From Acholeplasmataceae bacterium (GTDB taxonomy: Bacteria > Bacillota_I > Bacilli_A > ML615J-28 > CAG-698): a stretch of DNA of 43,411 bases. The notes beneath the pieces are model-generated. The model searched no databases and was not told the origin of the DNA. It saw only the letters and a list, made by a program, of their open reading frames with translations. Within the stretch, counting starts at the first letter, position 1. The number at the start of each line of letters is the position of its first letter. Location: the NCBI GenBank assembly GCA_012841865.1, contig DUTX01000162.1:1-43411 (forward strand), read 5' to 3'. Shown piece by piece: positions 24,877 through 34,243 of the stretch. Made by a program: the position numbers and the translations under genes.

Positions 24877-25806
24877 ATGAATTATCCAAACAAACAGCAT
24901 CGCTACTATGCACTTGATTATTATTTGAAAGAAAAGTTCGGTCAGAAGGTGTTCAAGATTTCCTTGAACGGAAATTTCACCTGTCCTAACCGAGACGGAA
25001 CTATTAGCACCAAGGGGTGCTTCTTTTGTAGTGCCGAAGGAAGCGGAGATTATGCGGGTGACAGGTTTGAACCGTTAGAAAAACAATTTTCAACCATCAA
25101 AAACATTATGGAACAAAAATGGCCAGATGGACTATACATTATCTATTTTCAGGCTAATACTAACACCTATGGTCCCATTGAAAAACTAAAAGATTTATTT
25201 GAAACGGCAATCAAACTTGACCCGAAAATCGTAACAATCAGCATTGCCACCAGATGTGACGCACTAAGTCCCGAAGTATTAGATTACTTAGAGAACTTAA
25301 ACACGCGCATTCCAGTTTGGGTTGAACTGGGACTTCAAACAATTCATCCCCAAACTATGGAATTTCTTAATCTCGGTTATGATAGCGAAACCTTTAAAAA
25401 TGCTGTTTATGCCCTAAAAGAACGCAACATTGAGACAATCGCTCATATCATCAATGGCCTTCCCGGAGAAAATAAAGAAATGATGCTGGAAACCAGCAAG
25501 TTTTTAAATCACTTACCGATTAACGGTGTAAAAATTCATTCGCTCTTTATCTTAAAGAACACAATTCTAGGGAAGATGTATGAAGAAAAAAATTTTCCTG
25601 TTCTTACTTTAGAAGAATATGTTGAGATTGTTTCCGAGCAATTAGCAAACCTGCGCGAAGATATCATTATCCACCGTATCAGCGGCGATGCTCCTCGCCA
25701 GGACCTAATCGCTCCCTTATGGAGTCTGAAGAAATTTGTTGTGATGAATGAAATCGACAAAAGAATGCGAGCCTTAAATTATTTTCAAGGTTGTAAAATA
25801 AAATAA
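24877..25806 (+). CDS. Radical SAM protein of the TIGR01212 (YhcC/YtqA) family
   Basis: Radical SAM enzyme of about 309 residues. The cluster cysteines lie in FTCPNRDGTISTKGCFFCSAEGS, where the first cysteine is separated from the CxxC pair by a long spacer, as is typical of this family. WVELGLQTIHPQTMEFLN and HIINGLPGE mark the SAM-binding barrel. Bacillus YtqA has been linked to tRNA wobble-uridine modification, which I recall but cannot test here. I start it at the ATG at 24877, preceded by GGTGAG; an ATG 12 codons upstream lacks a box. It is divergent from the AGCS gene, 77 bases away, and shares a terminator hairpin with metK. Confidence 0.9.
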   Translation: MNYPNKQHRYYALDYYLKEKFGQKVFKISLNGNFTCPNRDGTISTKGCFFCSAEGSGDYAGDRFEPLEKQFSTIKNIMEQKWPDGLYIIYFQANTNTYGPIEKLKDLFETAIKLDPKIVTISIATRCDALSPEVLDYLENLNTRIPVWVELGLQTIHPQTMEFLNLGYDSETFKNAVYALKERNIETIAHIINGLPGENKEMMLETSKFLNHLPINGVKIHSLFILKNTILGKMYEEKNFPVLTLEEYVEIVSEQLANLREDIIIHRISGDAPRQDLIAPLWSLKKFVVMNEIDKRMRALNYFQGCKIK

Positions 25807-25807
25807 A

Positions 25808-25836
25808 GCATTTCAGCTTAGACTGAAATGCTTTTT
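25808..25836. terminator. Bidirectional terminator between the radical SAM gene and metK
   Basis: GCATTTCAG (25808-25816), loop CTTAGA, CTGAAATGC (25823-25831), followed by five T. The left arm contains the metK stop codon (25813-25815), so the last codons and stop of metK are part of the stem. Confidence 0.85.
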
Positions 25837-26958
25837 AATTTCCTTTATTTTATCTAATTTCTCCCAAGGAAGATTAAGATCACTCCGTCCGAAATGACCA
25901 TAGGCAGCAACTTGTTTGTAGATCGGGCGTCTTAAATTAAGATGTTTTGAAATTTCTTTCGGAGTCAGCGGAAAGACTTTTTTTATTCCTGCAACAATCT
26001 CTTCCTCGCTAAATCTTGACGTGCCAAAGGAATTTATCATTATCGATGTCGGTTCGCTCATCCCGATGACATAACTGAGGCCGATTTCAAGCTTTTCCGC
26101 AACACCCGCAGCAACAAGATTCTTGGCAATATACCTTGCCATATATGAAGCGGAACGGTCAACTTTTGACGGATCTTTACCGCTGAAAGCCCCGCCGCCA
26201 TGACGAGCATAACCGCCGTAAGTATCAACGATAATCTTCCTACCGGTTAAGCCGGTATCGCCTTTCGGTCCGCCTAAGACAAATCTTCCGGTTGGATTAA
26301 TATAGATTTTTGTCTTTTCATCAATTAATTCTTTTGGTATGGTTTTAAAAATTACCTCTTCTCTGACAAAGCGGTGAAGTTCTTCTTTTTGTACATGTTC
26401 ATTGTGTTGAGTGGAAATGACAATGCTATCAACTCGGAGCGGTTTACCGTCTTCATACTCAACGGTAACTTGGCTCTTTCCGTCCGGTCTAAGATAATCA
26501 ACAAGTCCCGCTTTTCTCACTTCCGCCAAGCGTTTTACTAGTTTATGAGCAAAACTGATGGCAATCGGCATATATTCGGGAGTTTCTTTGCAGGCAAAAC
26601 CAAACATCAAACCTTGATCGCCTGCTCCTTCGCCGTCTTTCACACCTATGGCAATGTCCGGAGATTGTTCATCAAGTGAAACTAAAACCGCCAGGTTTTC
26701 CGCATCAAAACCAATCTTACCGCGGTCATATCCGATTTCCTGAACGGTATCGCGCACAATTTTTTGGATATCGACATAGGTGGTAGTCGTCACTTCTCCC
26801 ATCACCATCACGAGCCCCGTAGTCGCACAAACTTCACAAGCAACACGGGCATCGGGATCATCAATTAAAATCGCATCCAAAATCGCATCCGCTATCTGAT
26901 CGCAGACCTTATCGGGGTGTCCTTCTGTTACCGATTCCGAAGTAAAAAGTTTTTTCAT
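25813..26958 (-). CDS. metK: S-adenosylmethionine synthetase
   Basis: Makes S-adenosylmethionine from methionine and ATP. Family blocks are [21 protein letters not shown] at the N-terminus, [52 protein letters not shown] and [17 protein letters not shown]. The 381 residues are a normal length. A GAGGTGAG box precedes the ATG. The 111-base gap upstream holds the tldE terminator and only a weak promoter candidate; I see no SAM riboswitch. SAM supports the radical SAM enzyme next door and the tRNA methyltransferase. Confidence 0.98.
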   Translation of the reverse strand: MKKLFTSESVTEGHPDKVCDQIADAILDAILIDDPDARVACEVCATTGLVMVMGEVTTTTYVDIQKIVRDTVQEIGYDRGKIGFDAENLAVLVSLDEQSPDIAIGVKDGEGAGDQGLMFGFACKETPEYMPIAISFAHKLVKRLAEVRKAGLVDYLRPDGKSQVTVEYEDGKPLRVDSIVISTQHNEHVQKEELHRFVREEVIFKTIPKELIDEKTKIYINPTGRFVLGGPKGDTGLTGRKIIVDTYGGYARHGGGAFSGKDPSKVDRSASYMARYIAKNLVAAGVAEKLEIGLSYVIGMSEPTSIMINSFGTSRFSEEEIVAGIKKVFPLTPKEISKHLNLRRPIYKQVAAYGHFGRSDLNLPWEKLDKIKEIKKHFSLS

Positions 26959-27035
26959 TTACTCACCTCATTTTCTGCTACTTATTGTAACTGCTGTGAA
27001 TCTTTTTGTTATTATTTTTTAAAAAAGTCTTCTTT

Positions 27036-27065
27036 AGAAAACTAGTATCTCTCAAAGAGAGATAC
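27036..27065 (-). terminator. Terminator after tldE
   Basis: Minus strand GTATCTCTC (27057-27065), loop TTT, GAGAGATAC (27045-27053), then a loosely T-rich TAGTTTTC. It lies 4 bases past the tldE stop. The weak T run means partial read-through into metK is possible. Confidence 0.72.
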
Positions 27066-27069
27066 CGGT

Positions 27070-28392
27070 TTATTTTCCGGAAATCGGCAGCCCTTTTAAT
27101 TTGATTGAAGGCGCTCCGACACCGCTGGTATTAAACTTAATATCATTTCCGATAGCTTCGATTTGATTTAATACTTCCATGAAATTACCGGAAACAACAA
27201 TCAAAGTAACAGGTCGGTCAATTTTTCCGTTCTTAATTAAGAACCCTGAAGACTGAGCGCTGAAATCGCCAGTGATCGGGTTAGCTCCGGCATGTAATCC
27301 GGAAACATCAGTAATCAAAACTCCTTCTTCGATATCTTTGATTAACTCTTCTTGAGTAAATTCTCCCGGTTGAATATAGAAATTCACACCCCTGACACTG
27401 ACAGCGCCACCGGCTCTAAAGCCGTTACCTGTGGAAGTGGTTTTAAAATATTTTGCTGTTTTAAGATTATGTAGTAAAGTTTTAAAAACACCGTTTTCCA
27501 CAACATTCTTTTGATAACAAGCGACACCTTCATCATCAAAAGGCTCATTATGAACCGAATCAGGATAAATCGCTTCATCAACAATTGTTACTAGTTCGCT
27601 GAACAGTTTTTCGCCTTCTTTTCCGAGGAGCGGAGTCAGTTTCTTAACAGCTGCTTCTCCGGAAAAGAATGTGGAGAAAACTTCTAAAAGGTTAGTCATA
27701 GCTTCTTTATCGAAGACCACCGGATAAACCTTAGATGGAAGAGCGTCGGCATTCAATTTCTTAATGACCTTTTTTGCAACCTTCTGGGCGACTATAATCG
27801 GGTCGATATCGGCATAGTTGTTTTTGATTTCAATTTCAAAAGCCGCTTGTGTTTGTTCGTTCTCTTTACCGACCGCTTGAACATAAATATAAGCAAACTC
27901 TTTTTTTCTTTCCAAATTCAAACCTTTAGAATTGATTAATTTCTTGGTTTGAATTACTTCCTCATAACCGCAATGGGGAACGAGGATTATTCTTTCGTCA
28001 TAAGCTTTGACTTCTTTTTCTAAATCAAAAAGGGCATTGACTTTATCAGCAAGACTGATTTTCGAAAAGCCGCCGTCTCTCGTTTCAAAATCCGGATATT
28101 TTTCGCTTCCCGCAAATATTTCAAATTCCTCGTTGGTGGTAAGGCTCTGAGCATTTTCTTTTAACTTTTCTAAGATTAAATCCAAATCTTCATCTGCTTT
28201 TGAAGTGGAAAGATAGGCCATCTTCCCATTATAAATGGCACGGATGGTCATTGCAACTTCATCATGAGTATGGTTTTTGTCTATTTCACCGCTAAAAACA
28301 GAAATGCTGGTAACAGTTGAGAAGTTAACAGCGACTTCAATATCGCTGAAGCCCTTCTCCAAAGCCTTTTCGATTAATTTATTGTAATTCAT
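27070..28392 (-). CDS. tldE: TldE/PmbA-family partner of metalloprotease TldD
   Basis: Non-catalytic partner of the TldD/TldE metalloprotease, 440 residues. The N-terminal domain with ISVFSGEIDKNHTHDE, the middle VYPVVFDKEAMTNLLEVF, and the C-terminal blocks FRAGGAVSVRGVNFYIQPG and GLHAGANPITGDFSAQSSGF match PmbA/TldE. There is no HExxxH motif, which agrees with its role as the inactive half. It overlaps tldD by four bases, so both halves are made together. The complex degrades unfolded or modified peptides, for example microcin B17 precursors or the antitoxin CcdA in E. coli. A terminator follows immediately. Confidence 0.92.
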   Translation of the reverse strand: MNYNKLIEKALEKGFSDIEVAVNFSTVTSISVFSGEIDKNHTHDEVAMTIRAIYNGKMAYLSTSKADEDLDLILEKLKENAQSLTTNEEFEIFAGSEKYPDFETRDGGFSKISLADKVNALFDLEKEVKAYDERIILVPHCGYEEVIQTKKLINSKGLNLERKKEFAYIYVQAVGKENEQTQAAFEIEIKNNYADIDPIIVAQKVAKKVIKKLNADALPSKVYPVVFDKEAMTNLLEVFSTFFSGEAAVKKLTPLLGKEGEKLFSELVTIVDEAIYPDSVHNEPFDDEGVACYQKNVVENGVFKTLLHNLKTAKYFKTTSTGNGFRAGGAVSVRGVNFYIQPGEFTQEELIKDIEEGVLITDVSGLHAGANPITGDFSAQSSGFLIKNGKIDRPVTLIVVSGNFMEVLNQIEAIGNDIKFNTSGVGAPSIKLKGLPISGK

Positions 28393-29774
28393 TTACCTCT
28401 ACCTCCAACCGTCATATTTTGAACACGAATCGTCGGTTGTCCGACATCAGTGGGAATCGATCCGCTTGCGGAACCGCAAAAGCCATGATCGAAATCAAGG
28501 TTATCGGCAATCATGTCGATGTTTTTCAAAACCTCGGCGCCGCTACCGACTAAGGTCGCACCGCGGACAGGTTTGGTAATTTTTCCGTCTTCAATCATAT
28601 AACCTTCGCTGACAGCAAAGTTAAACTCGCCGGTGCTGGGGTTAACACTGCCCCCACCCATGACTTTTGCAAAAAGACCGAATTTAGTATTAGCAATAAT
28701 ATCTTCAAATTTATCTTTTCCTGGAGCAAAGAAAGTATTCGTCATTCGTGAAGTCGGAGAATATTTATATGATTGACGGCGCGAACTTCCGGTAACCGGA
28801 TGGTTCATCTTTAAACTGTTTCTGTAGTCAACCAAATAACTCTTCAAAATTCCGTTTTCAATTAAAACATTCCGTTTTGTCGGTTCGCCTTCATCATCGA
28901 CATTTAAACTTCCCCAAGCATTGGTAATCGTCCCGTCATCAATTGCGGTAACAATATCGGTTGCAATTTTTTCACCGAGTTTATTGCAGAAAACTGAAGA
29001 TCCTTTAGCAACGCTTGTTGCTTCTAGGGCATGAACACAGGCTTCATGCAATAAAACCCCGCCGAAACCATTATGGACAACAACTGTCATTTTGCCACCG
29101 ACCATTTCGTCAGCGTGGAGCATAGTGATTGCGGAGTCGGCAGTTTCGCGAGCAAGGGCTTCTAAATCATGCTGGTCGATTACTTCATAACCGGCATGGC
29201 CGCCAATTCTTCTGCCGGCTGTTTGCGTTGATTTTCCGTCACCGGCTACAACCGATGTTCTTAAAAAAGTATGGCAACGTCTGTCTTTAATAAAACGTCC
29301 CTTACTGTTTGCAATCAAAACCTTCTGATCTTCATCCATAACACCGCTGATTATTTGGGTGATTTCCGACGAATACCCCTTAAGAGCATCGTCAACTCTT
29401 TGCATATAAGCGATTTTTTCAGAATTAGAGACAGTTTCAGGATATCTTTGAACCGGATTATTATTTTTCACTTCCGTTTCTGTTAAAATAACTTCCGTTA
29501 CTTTTGCTTCTTCCGTAAAAGATCCCGCTAATTTGTTCGCAAGTGCTAATAAACTGTCGCGACTAAAATCATTTGTGTAACCATTTACCTCATAGTAACC
29601 CTTTAGAATTCTAAGAGAAGCTCCATAAGTATGGTTGCTGGAAACTTTGGTTACTTTTCCGCTTGTCATCTCATAATTATTACTGTATGTCGATTCCGCA
29701 AATATCTCTGCGAAATCTCCGCCCGTTTTCAAAGCGATCTTTAACACTTCTTCGCAAATTTGTTTCTCAATCAT
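28389..29774 (-). CDS. tldD: TldD-family zinc metalloprotease
   Basis: Catalytic subunit of the TldD/TldE protease, 461 residues. The zinc motif HExxxH reads HEACVH (243-248), and the third ligand is probably C433 in GFCGSASG. The stretch NGFGGVLLHEACVHALEATS and the C-terminal DVGQPTIRVQNMTVGG are typical. It heads a two-gene operon with tldE behind a clear promoter and a GGAAGTGAG box. In some bacteria TldD/E matures RiPP peptides; I saw no candidate precursor peptide next to it, so housekeeping peptide turnover is the safer reading. Confidence 0.94.
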   Translation of the reverse strand: MIEKQICEEVLKIALKTGGDFAEIFAESTYSNNYEMTSGKVTKVSSNHTYGASLRILKGYYEVNGYTNDFSRDSLLALANKLAGSFTEEAKVTEVILTETEVKNNNPVQRYPETVSNSEKIAYMQRVDDALKGYSSEITQIISGVMDEDQKVLIANSKGRFIKDRRCHTFLRTSVVAGDGKSTQTAGRRIGGHAGYEVIDQHDLEALARETADSAITMLHADEMVGGKMTVVVHNGFGGVLLHEACVHALEATSVAKGSSVFCNKLGEKIATDIVTAIDDGTITNAWGSLNVDDEGEPTKRNVLIENGILKSYLVDYRNSLKMNHPVTGSSRRQSYKYSPTSRMTNTFFAPGKDKFEDIIANTKFGLFAKVMGGGSVNPSTGEFNFAVSEGYMIEDGKITKPVRGATLVGSGAEVLKNIDMIADNLDFDHGFCGSASGSIPTDVGQPTIRVQNMTVGGRGK

Positions 29775-29797
29775 ATTCTCACTTCCTTTATTTTTTT

Positions 29798-29826
29798 ATT
29801 ATACTAAAGTTTTCCTTAATTTACAA
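29798..29826 (-). promoter_or_regulatory. Promoter of the tldD-tldE operon
   Basis: Minus strand TTGTAA (29821-29826), 17 bases, TATAAT (29798-29803). The -35, spacing and -10 are the same as in the glutamate-fermentation promoter at 22055-22083. Confidence 0.82.
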
Positions 29827-29957
29827 GCAAAATATAAATCCAAAAACATTCTCATTGTTTATTATACAAGATTTTTGGGTTTTTTCGTGTTTCTATTTTA
29901 AATTCGGTTATAGGAAAAAGAATTTTATCACATAATAAGGAAAAAGGAGGAATCTTT

Positions 29958-31481
29958 ATCAAAAATAATTCATTTTGGGAAGTTCCCTATCCAACAAGCT
30001 TTGAAAAATTGAATGAGGATTTAGAGTGTGAACTTTTAATCATCGGCGCCGGTTTATCCGGGCTTTCCGCCGCCTACGAAGCTCTTGCTTATGCCAAAGA
30101 TATTGTAATTGTCGATGAAAACCGTATTTACCAAGGCACAACCGCTTCAACAACAGCCAAAATCACCGCTCAACATGGTTATATCTATGATGATTTAATC
30201 AAAACTTTTGGAACAATAACAGCCAAAAAATACTATGAATTTAATACCCGCGGTTTAAAAAGAATCGAAGAAATCATTACTAAAGAAAATATTGCTTGTG
30301 ATTTTCAGATCGTAAACGGTTATCTTTTTGCTTACAAGGAAGAGGAAGAAAAAAATGTGGAAGCAGAAGCAAGAGCATATCAAGAGCTCGGTATCCAAGG
30401 TGAGATTGTAAAAATAGATACGCGGATTTCGCCCCACAAGGCTTTAAAATTAGCTAACCAAGCCAATTTTAACCCCGAAAAATATTTAAAAAGAATAACT
30501 GATATCTTATTAGTGCATAAAGTTAGAATCTTTGAAAATACAAGAATCATCGATGTTTATGAAAACGAAACCCCCGAAGCAATAACTAGCGAAAGAAAGC
30601 TAATTAAAGCAAAGCGGATAATTATCGCTTCCCACTATCCAATCTACAAAGGCTTTAATTTCTACTTTATGAAAATGATTCCACAAATCTCCTATTCAAT
30701 CTTAAGCGGACCTACTGACCTTGAAATCGAAAACGCAAATTACATCAATACCATCAGCAATCCCGCCCTTGGGTTAAGGTTTGTAAAAAGTGATGAAGGT
30801 CGTTTGCTGAATATCAGCGGCGCTTCTCATGATGCAAAGACATTTATTTCTTATATAAAACAAGCTGAATTTTTAAAAGAATACGGGAAGAAAAACTTCG
30901 GAATTAGTGACTATCCCTATGTTTGGTGCACCCAGGATTATACGACCACGGATTATCTTCCCCTAATTGGAAGAGTAACTAAAAATATTTATCTGATGGC
31001 TTCTTATAATAAATGGGGGATGTCAACCGCAATCGGCGGAGCACTTGTAATTAAAGATTTAATTACGTTAAATTATTCAAAATTCGCCCATATATTAAGA
31101 CCGGAGCGATTAAAACTGAATAAAAAAATCTTCACTTACAATTTAGGTATGATCGGAACATTGCTGAAAACAAGAAACATTCCGAGAAGAAAAATCATAA
31201 AATTAACTCCGGAAACAGGAAAAGTGACTAAGCTCGGTATGAAGAGGGTCGGTATTTACAAAGACAAAAATCATAAACTTTATCTTGTTGATGTTACTTG
31301 CCCCCATATGCGTTGTGGTCTAAGATATAATCCAATTGAAAAAACTTACGATTGTAAGTGTCATGGATCTAGGTTTGATTATACGGGTAAACTCTTGGAC
31401 GGCCCTGCTCGCCGTGACCTCTACAAAATCGAAATTGAAGATGTCAAAAGCTATCTTAACCTCCTGAATGAAAATAAATAA
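29958..31481 (+). CDS. FAD-dependent oxidoreductase with C-terminal Rieske domain
   Basis: DAO-type flavoprotein fused to a Rieske [2Fe-2S] domain. The FAD motif GAGLSGLSAAYEA is near the N-terminus. The C-terminal part holds CPH and, about 16 residues later, CKCHGSRF, the usual two-Cys two-His cluster. The physiological reaction is unknown; relatives are annotated as glycine-oxidase-like or YhfW-type. The start is odd. A perfect AGGAGG (29945-29950) is followed 7 bases later by ATC at 29958, in frame with the rest. The 17 codons from there (NSFWEVPYPTSFEKL) look like the N-terminal lead-in of this family. The first normal start codon is TTG at 30009, which has no box. I take 29958 as the likely start, with 30009 as the fallback. 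Confidence 0.82.
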   Translation: MKNNSFWEVPYPTSFEKLNEDLECELLIIGAGLSGLSAAYEALAYAKDIVIVDENRIYQGTTASTTAKITAQHGYIYDDLIKTFGTITAKKYYEFNTRGLKRIEEIITKENIACDFQIVNGYLFAYKEEEEKNVEAEARAYQELGIQGEIVKIDTRISPHKALKLANQANFNPEKYLKRITDILLVHKVRIFENTRIIDVYENETPEAITSERKLIKAKRIIIASHYPIYKGFNFYFMKMIPQISYSILSGPTDLEIENANYINTISNPALGLRFVKSDEGRLLNISGASHDAKTFISYIKQAEFLKEYGKKNFGISDYPYVWCTQDYTTTDYLPLIGRVTKNIYLMASYNKWGMSTAIGGALVIKDLITLNYSKFAHILRPERLKLNKKIFTYNLGMIGTLLKTRNIPRRKIIKLTPETGKVTKLGMKRVGIYKDKNHKLYLVDVTCPHMRCGLRYNPIEKTYDCKCHGSRFDYTGKLLDGPARRDLYKIEIEDVKSYLNLLNENK

Positions 31482-31506
31482 TGCGTTTTGGTTTCTAAAA
31501 CCAAAT

Positions 31507-31532
31507 AAAAAAGTGTCTTAACGACACTTTTT
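31507..31532. terminator. Bidirectional terminator between the FAD/Rieske and MFS genes
   Basis: AAAAAGTGTC and GACACTTTTT pair around TTAAC, flanked by A and T runs, so it works for both converging units. A second small hairpin (TTGGTTT with AAACCAA) stands just upstream at about 31490-31506. Confidence 0.87.
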
Positions 31533-31544
31533 ACATTTCTAATA

Positions 31545-32711
31545 TTAGGTTGCTTCCTTTAATGGGACCTTTCGATTAAACCTTTCAGAAGCCGCTATCA
31601 TTAAGATTAGTAATAATGATAAATAAACCGGATATAAACCAATACTGATTTTACTTGCAATTAAACCAAAAAGCGGAGGCATAAAAGTAGTGCCAACATA
31701 GGCTCCGGCCATTTGCAACCCGATTATGGCTTGTGAATTTTCCTTTCCAAAATTTTCCGGCGTCGAATGAATTATCGAAGGATAAATCGGAGCGCAGCCG
31801 AGACCGGCAATCACAAGACCGCTTAAGGTTAAAATATCAAAAGGAAGCAGTATAAAAACAACACCCAGAATAATGACGCCAAGCCCGATTCTAATCAAGT
31901 TTCGGTCATGGATTTTATCAGCAATAAAACCGTTCAAGAATCTTCCCAAGGTAATTCCGAGGTAAAAAAGCGAAGCAAATGTAGCTGCTGTTTCGGGGTT
32001 GATACCTCGTCCTTGTACAAGAAAACTGCTTGCCCAAAGTCCAGCGCTGGTTTCAAAAGCACAATAAGCAAAGAACGTTACCAAAATCAACTTAACACCT
32101 TTGATTTTTACGGCAGCAACAAGTCTGATTGCCTTTTTGTTCTGATTTTCTTTGCTTTCTTGCTTTCTGTTCTTCCAAAGCGGAAGACTTAAGAATAAAA
32201 TCGCAGTAATTATAATTTGGATAATTCCAACAAAGCGGTAGCCGCTCTCCCAACCAAATTTCTTCGTAAGTGCAAAGCCCATCAGATAAGGACTGACGGA
32301 AGCGCCGATTCCCCAGAAGCAATGAAGCCAACTCATATGACGCGAGGAATAATGCAAAGCCACATAGTTATTTAGAGCCGCATCAACCGCACCGGCACCA
32401 AGACCATAAGGAATTGCCCAAAGGCAGATTACGAAAAAAAATTTAGATAATGAAAATCCAAAAAGAGCAACTGCTGTCATAAGCACTGAAATCACAGTCA
32501 CTATTCCTGCTCCAAATTTTTTTGTCAAGCGGTCGGAAAGTAAAGAGGAAATAATTGTACCGCCGGCAATAATCATCGAAACGATTCCGGCGTAGGAAAT
32601 TGGTACATTTAATTCTTTATACATTACCGGCCAAGCAGAACCAAGCAGAGAGTCGGGAAGACCCAAGCTGATAAAAGCTAGATAAATTATTGCAAGTAAT
32701 AACGATAACAT
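31545..32711 (-). CDS. MFS transporter
   Basis: Twelve-helix major facilitator, 388 residues. The N-terminal helix contains LGLPDSLLGSAWPVM, and the conserved cytoplasmic loop between helices 2 and 3 appears as SDRLTKKFGAG, with a second copy GRFLNGFIADKIHDRN in the C-terminal half. The N-terminus resembles the FucP/YbjJ-like branch of sugar or drug transporters, but the substrate cannot be named. It lies 46 bases after gltX in the same direction with a GGTG box and no promoter of its own, so it is probably co-transcribed with gltX. Confidence 0.85.
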   Translation of the reverse strand: MLSLLLAIIYLAFISLGLPDSLLGSAWPVMYKELNVPISYAGIVSMIIAGGTIISSLLSDRLTKKFGAGIVTVISVLMTAVALFGFSLSKFFFVICLWAIPYGLGAGAVDAALNNYVALHYSSRHMSWLHCFWGIGASVSPYLMGFALTKKFGWESGYRFVGIIQIIITAILFLSLPLWKNRKQESKENQNKKAIRLVAAVKIKGVKLILVTFFAYCAFETSAGLWASSFLVQGRGINPETAATFASLFYLGITLGRFLNGFIADKIHDRNLIRIGLGVIILGVVFILLPFDILTLSGLVIAGLGCAPIYPSIIHSTPENFGKENSQAIIGLQMAGAYVGTTFMPPLFGLIASKISIGLYPVYLSLLLILMIAASERFNRKVPLKEAT

Positions 32712-32757
32712 AAAAACACCAAAATTCTAGGAAAAATCACCTTAAAGCAAAATATTA

Positions 32758-34194
32758 TTATTCAAGCCAAGCTTTAGCTTTATTTAACCGCATTATGCTT
32801 TGTTCCTTGCCAAGTATATCGGCCATTTCTACGGACCCCCCCGGAGTGACATTATGCCCTGTTAGAGCAATTCTCAAAACTGTATAAACCGCCGCCGCCT
32901 TCAATTCCATTTTTGCAGCAAGCTCAGTAATCGTCTCCCGGAGACCAGTTTCGTCCCAATTTTCAAGAGCAGAAAATGCGGTAATGCTTTCTTCAATCAC
33001 CCTTTTCGCAAGTCCCCCGTTTAACTTGAACTTTTTAATCTCATACATTTCTTTCGGAATCGGATTAAATTCCGTAATAAATTCCACTTTTTCCGGAATC
33101 TCACTGAAGATTTCAATCCGAGTATGGAGCAGTTTTCCAAACTTTTGATAATCATAAAGACCTTTAATCTTAGATTTTTCAAAGTAAGGTAGGGCAAATT
33201 GCATAAATTCCTCAAAAGAAAGCTCCTTTATATATTCTCCGTTCAACCATTTCATTTTGTTTTCGTCAAAAATACTGGGCGAACGCGTCAATCCGGAGAC
33301 GGAGAATTTCTCAATCAACTCCCCAAGCGTAAATTTTTCTTCTGTCCCTTTCGGACTCCAGCCCAAGAGCGCAATATAATTAATAATTGCTTCGCTTAGG
33401 TAGCCTTTATTGATAAAATCATCAAAATTTGCGTCCCCATGCCGTTTTGAAAGCTTTCTGGTTTCATCCTTCATAATCGGGGTTAAATGCATATATTGGG
33501 GAATTTTCCAACCGAAAGCCTCATATAAAAGGTTATATTTGGGCGTGCTACTTAAATATTCATTTCCTCTGATGACATGAGTGATTTGCATCAAGTGATC
33601 ATCGATGACGTTTGCGAAATTATAGGTGGGCATGCCGTCGGATTTAATCAAAACATGATCTTCAAGTTCATCGTTATTTATCGTAATATGACCGAAAACC
33701 ATATCATCAAATTCACTAGTGCCCTCATTCGGCATGTTTTGGCGAATTACATAAGGCATCCCACTCTTGAGGCGTGCTTCTACTTCTGCTTTGGTTAGCT
33801 TTAAACAATGTTTGTCATATCGGGCCACACCTTTTTCATCTTTAATGGAAGCAAGCCTTTCTTTATCACAAAAACAATAATAAGCGACACCCTTAGCAAT
33901 CAATTCTTTTGCATGTTTCAAATATATCTCTTTACGTTCGCTTTGAACATAGGGACCATATGCACCACCTTCATTCGGACCTTCGTCAATAGTGATGCCC
34001 GCGGCTTTTAAAGTGTTATAAATTACATCAACCGCGCCGGGAACAAATCTTTCCAAATCAGTATCTTCAATTCTTAAAATAAATGTGCCCTTGTTTTGTC
34101 TTGCGAAAAGATAGGCATAGAGCGCAGATCTTAAATTACCGACATGCATATAACCGGTCGGACTCGGCGCAAAACGTGTTCTAACCTTTGTCAT
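32758..34194 (-). CDS. gltX: Glutamyl-tRNA synthetase
   Basis: Charges tRNA-Glu, and in Bacillota usually tRNA-Gln as well. The class I HIGH motif is in PSPTGYMHVGNLRSALYAY near the N-terminus and the KMSKS loop is KLSKRHGD. YCFC followed by YDKHC in the N-terminal region fits the zinc-binding insertion of many bacterial enzymes. Length (478) is normal. A GAGGTAACAAG leader precedes the ATG. It lies 36 bases downstream of the degenerate ABC transporter gene, with a moderate hairpin between them. Confidence 0.97.
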   Translation of the reverse strand: MTKVRTRFAPSPTGYMHVGNLRSALYAYLFARQNKGTFILRIEDTDLERFVPGAVDVIYNTLKAAGITIDEGPNEGGAYGPYVQSERKEIYLKHAKELIAKGVAYYCFCDKERLASIKDEKGVARYDKHCLKLTKAEVEARLKSGMPYVIRQNMPNEGTSEFDDMVFGHITINNDELEDHVLIKSDGMPTYNFANVIDDHLMQITHVIRGNEYLSSTPKYNLLYEAFGWKIPQYMHLTPIMKDETRKLSKRHGDANFDDFINKGYLSEAIINYIALLGWSPKGTEEKFTLGELIEKFSVSGLTRSPSIFDENKMKWLNGEYIKELSFEEFMQFALPYFEKSKIKGLYDYQKFGKLLHTRIEIFSEIPEKVEFITEFNPIPKEMYEIKKFKLNGGLAKRVIEESITAFSALENWDETGLRETITELAAKMELKAAAVYTVLRIALTGHNVTPGGSVEMADILGKEQSIMRLNKAKAWLE

Positions 34195-34220
34195 CTTGTT
34201 ACCTCTTTTCTTAAATTAGG

Positions 34221-34243
34221 AAAAAGTGCCTTACGACACTTTT
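34221..34243 (-). terminator. Hairpin overlapping the end of the ABC transporter gene
   Basis: Minus strand AAAAGTG, 8-base loop, CACTTTTT. The stop codon of the ABC gene (34231-34233) lies in the loop. The stem is only seven pairs, so some transcription probably continues into gltX, which has no clear promoter of its own. Confidence 0.6.

Noticed and set aside
26959-27069. SAM riboswitch before metK
   Set aside because: Only about 40 bases are free of the tldE terminator and AT-rich spacer, and no S-box hairpins are visible.
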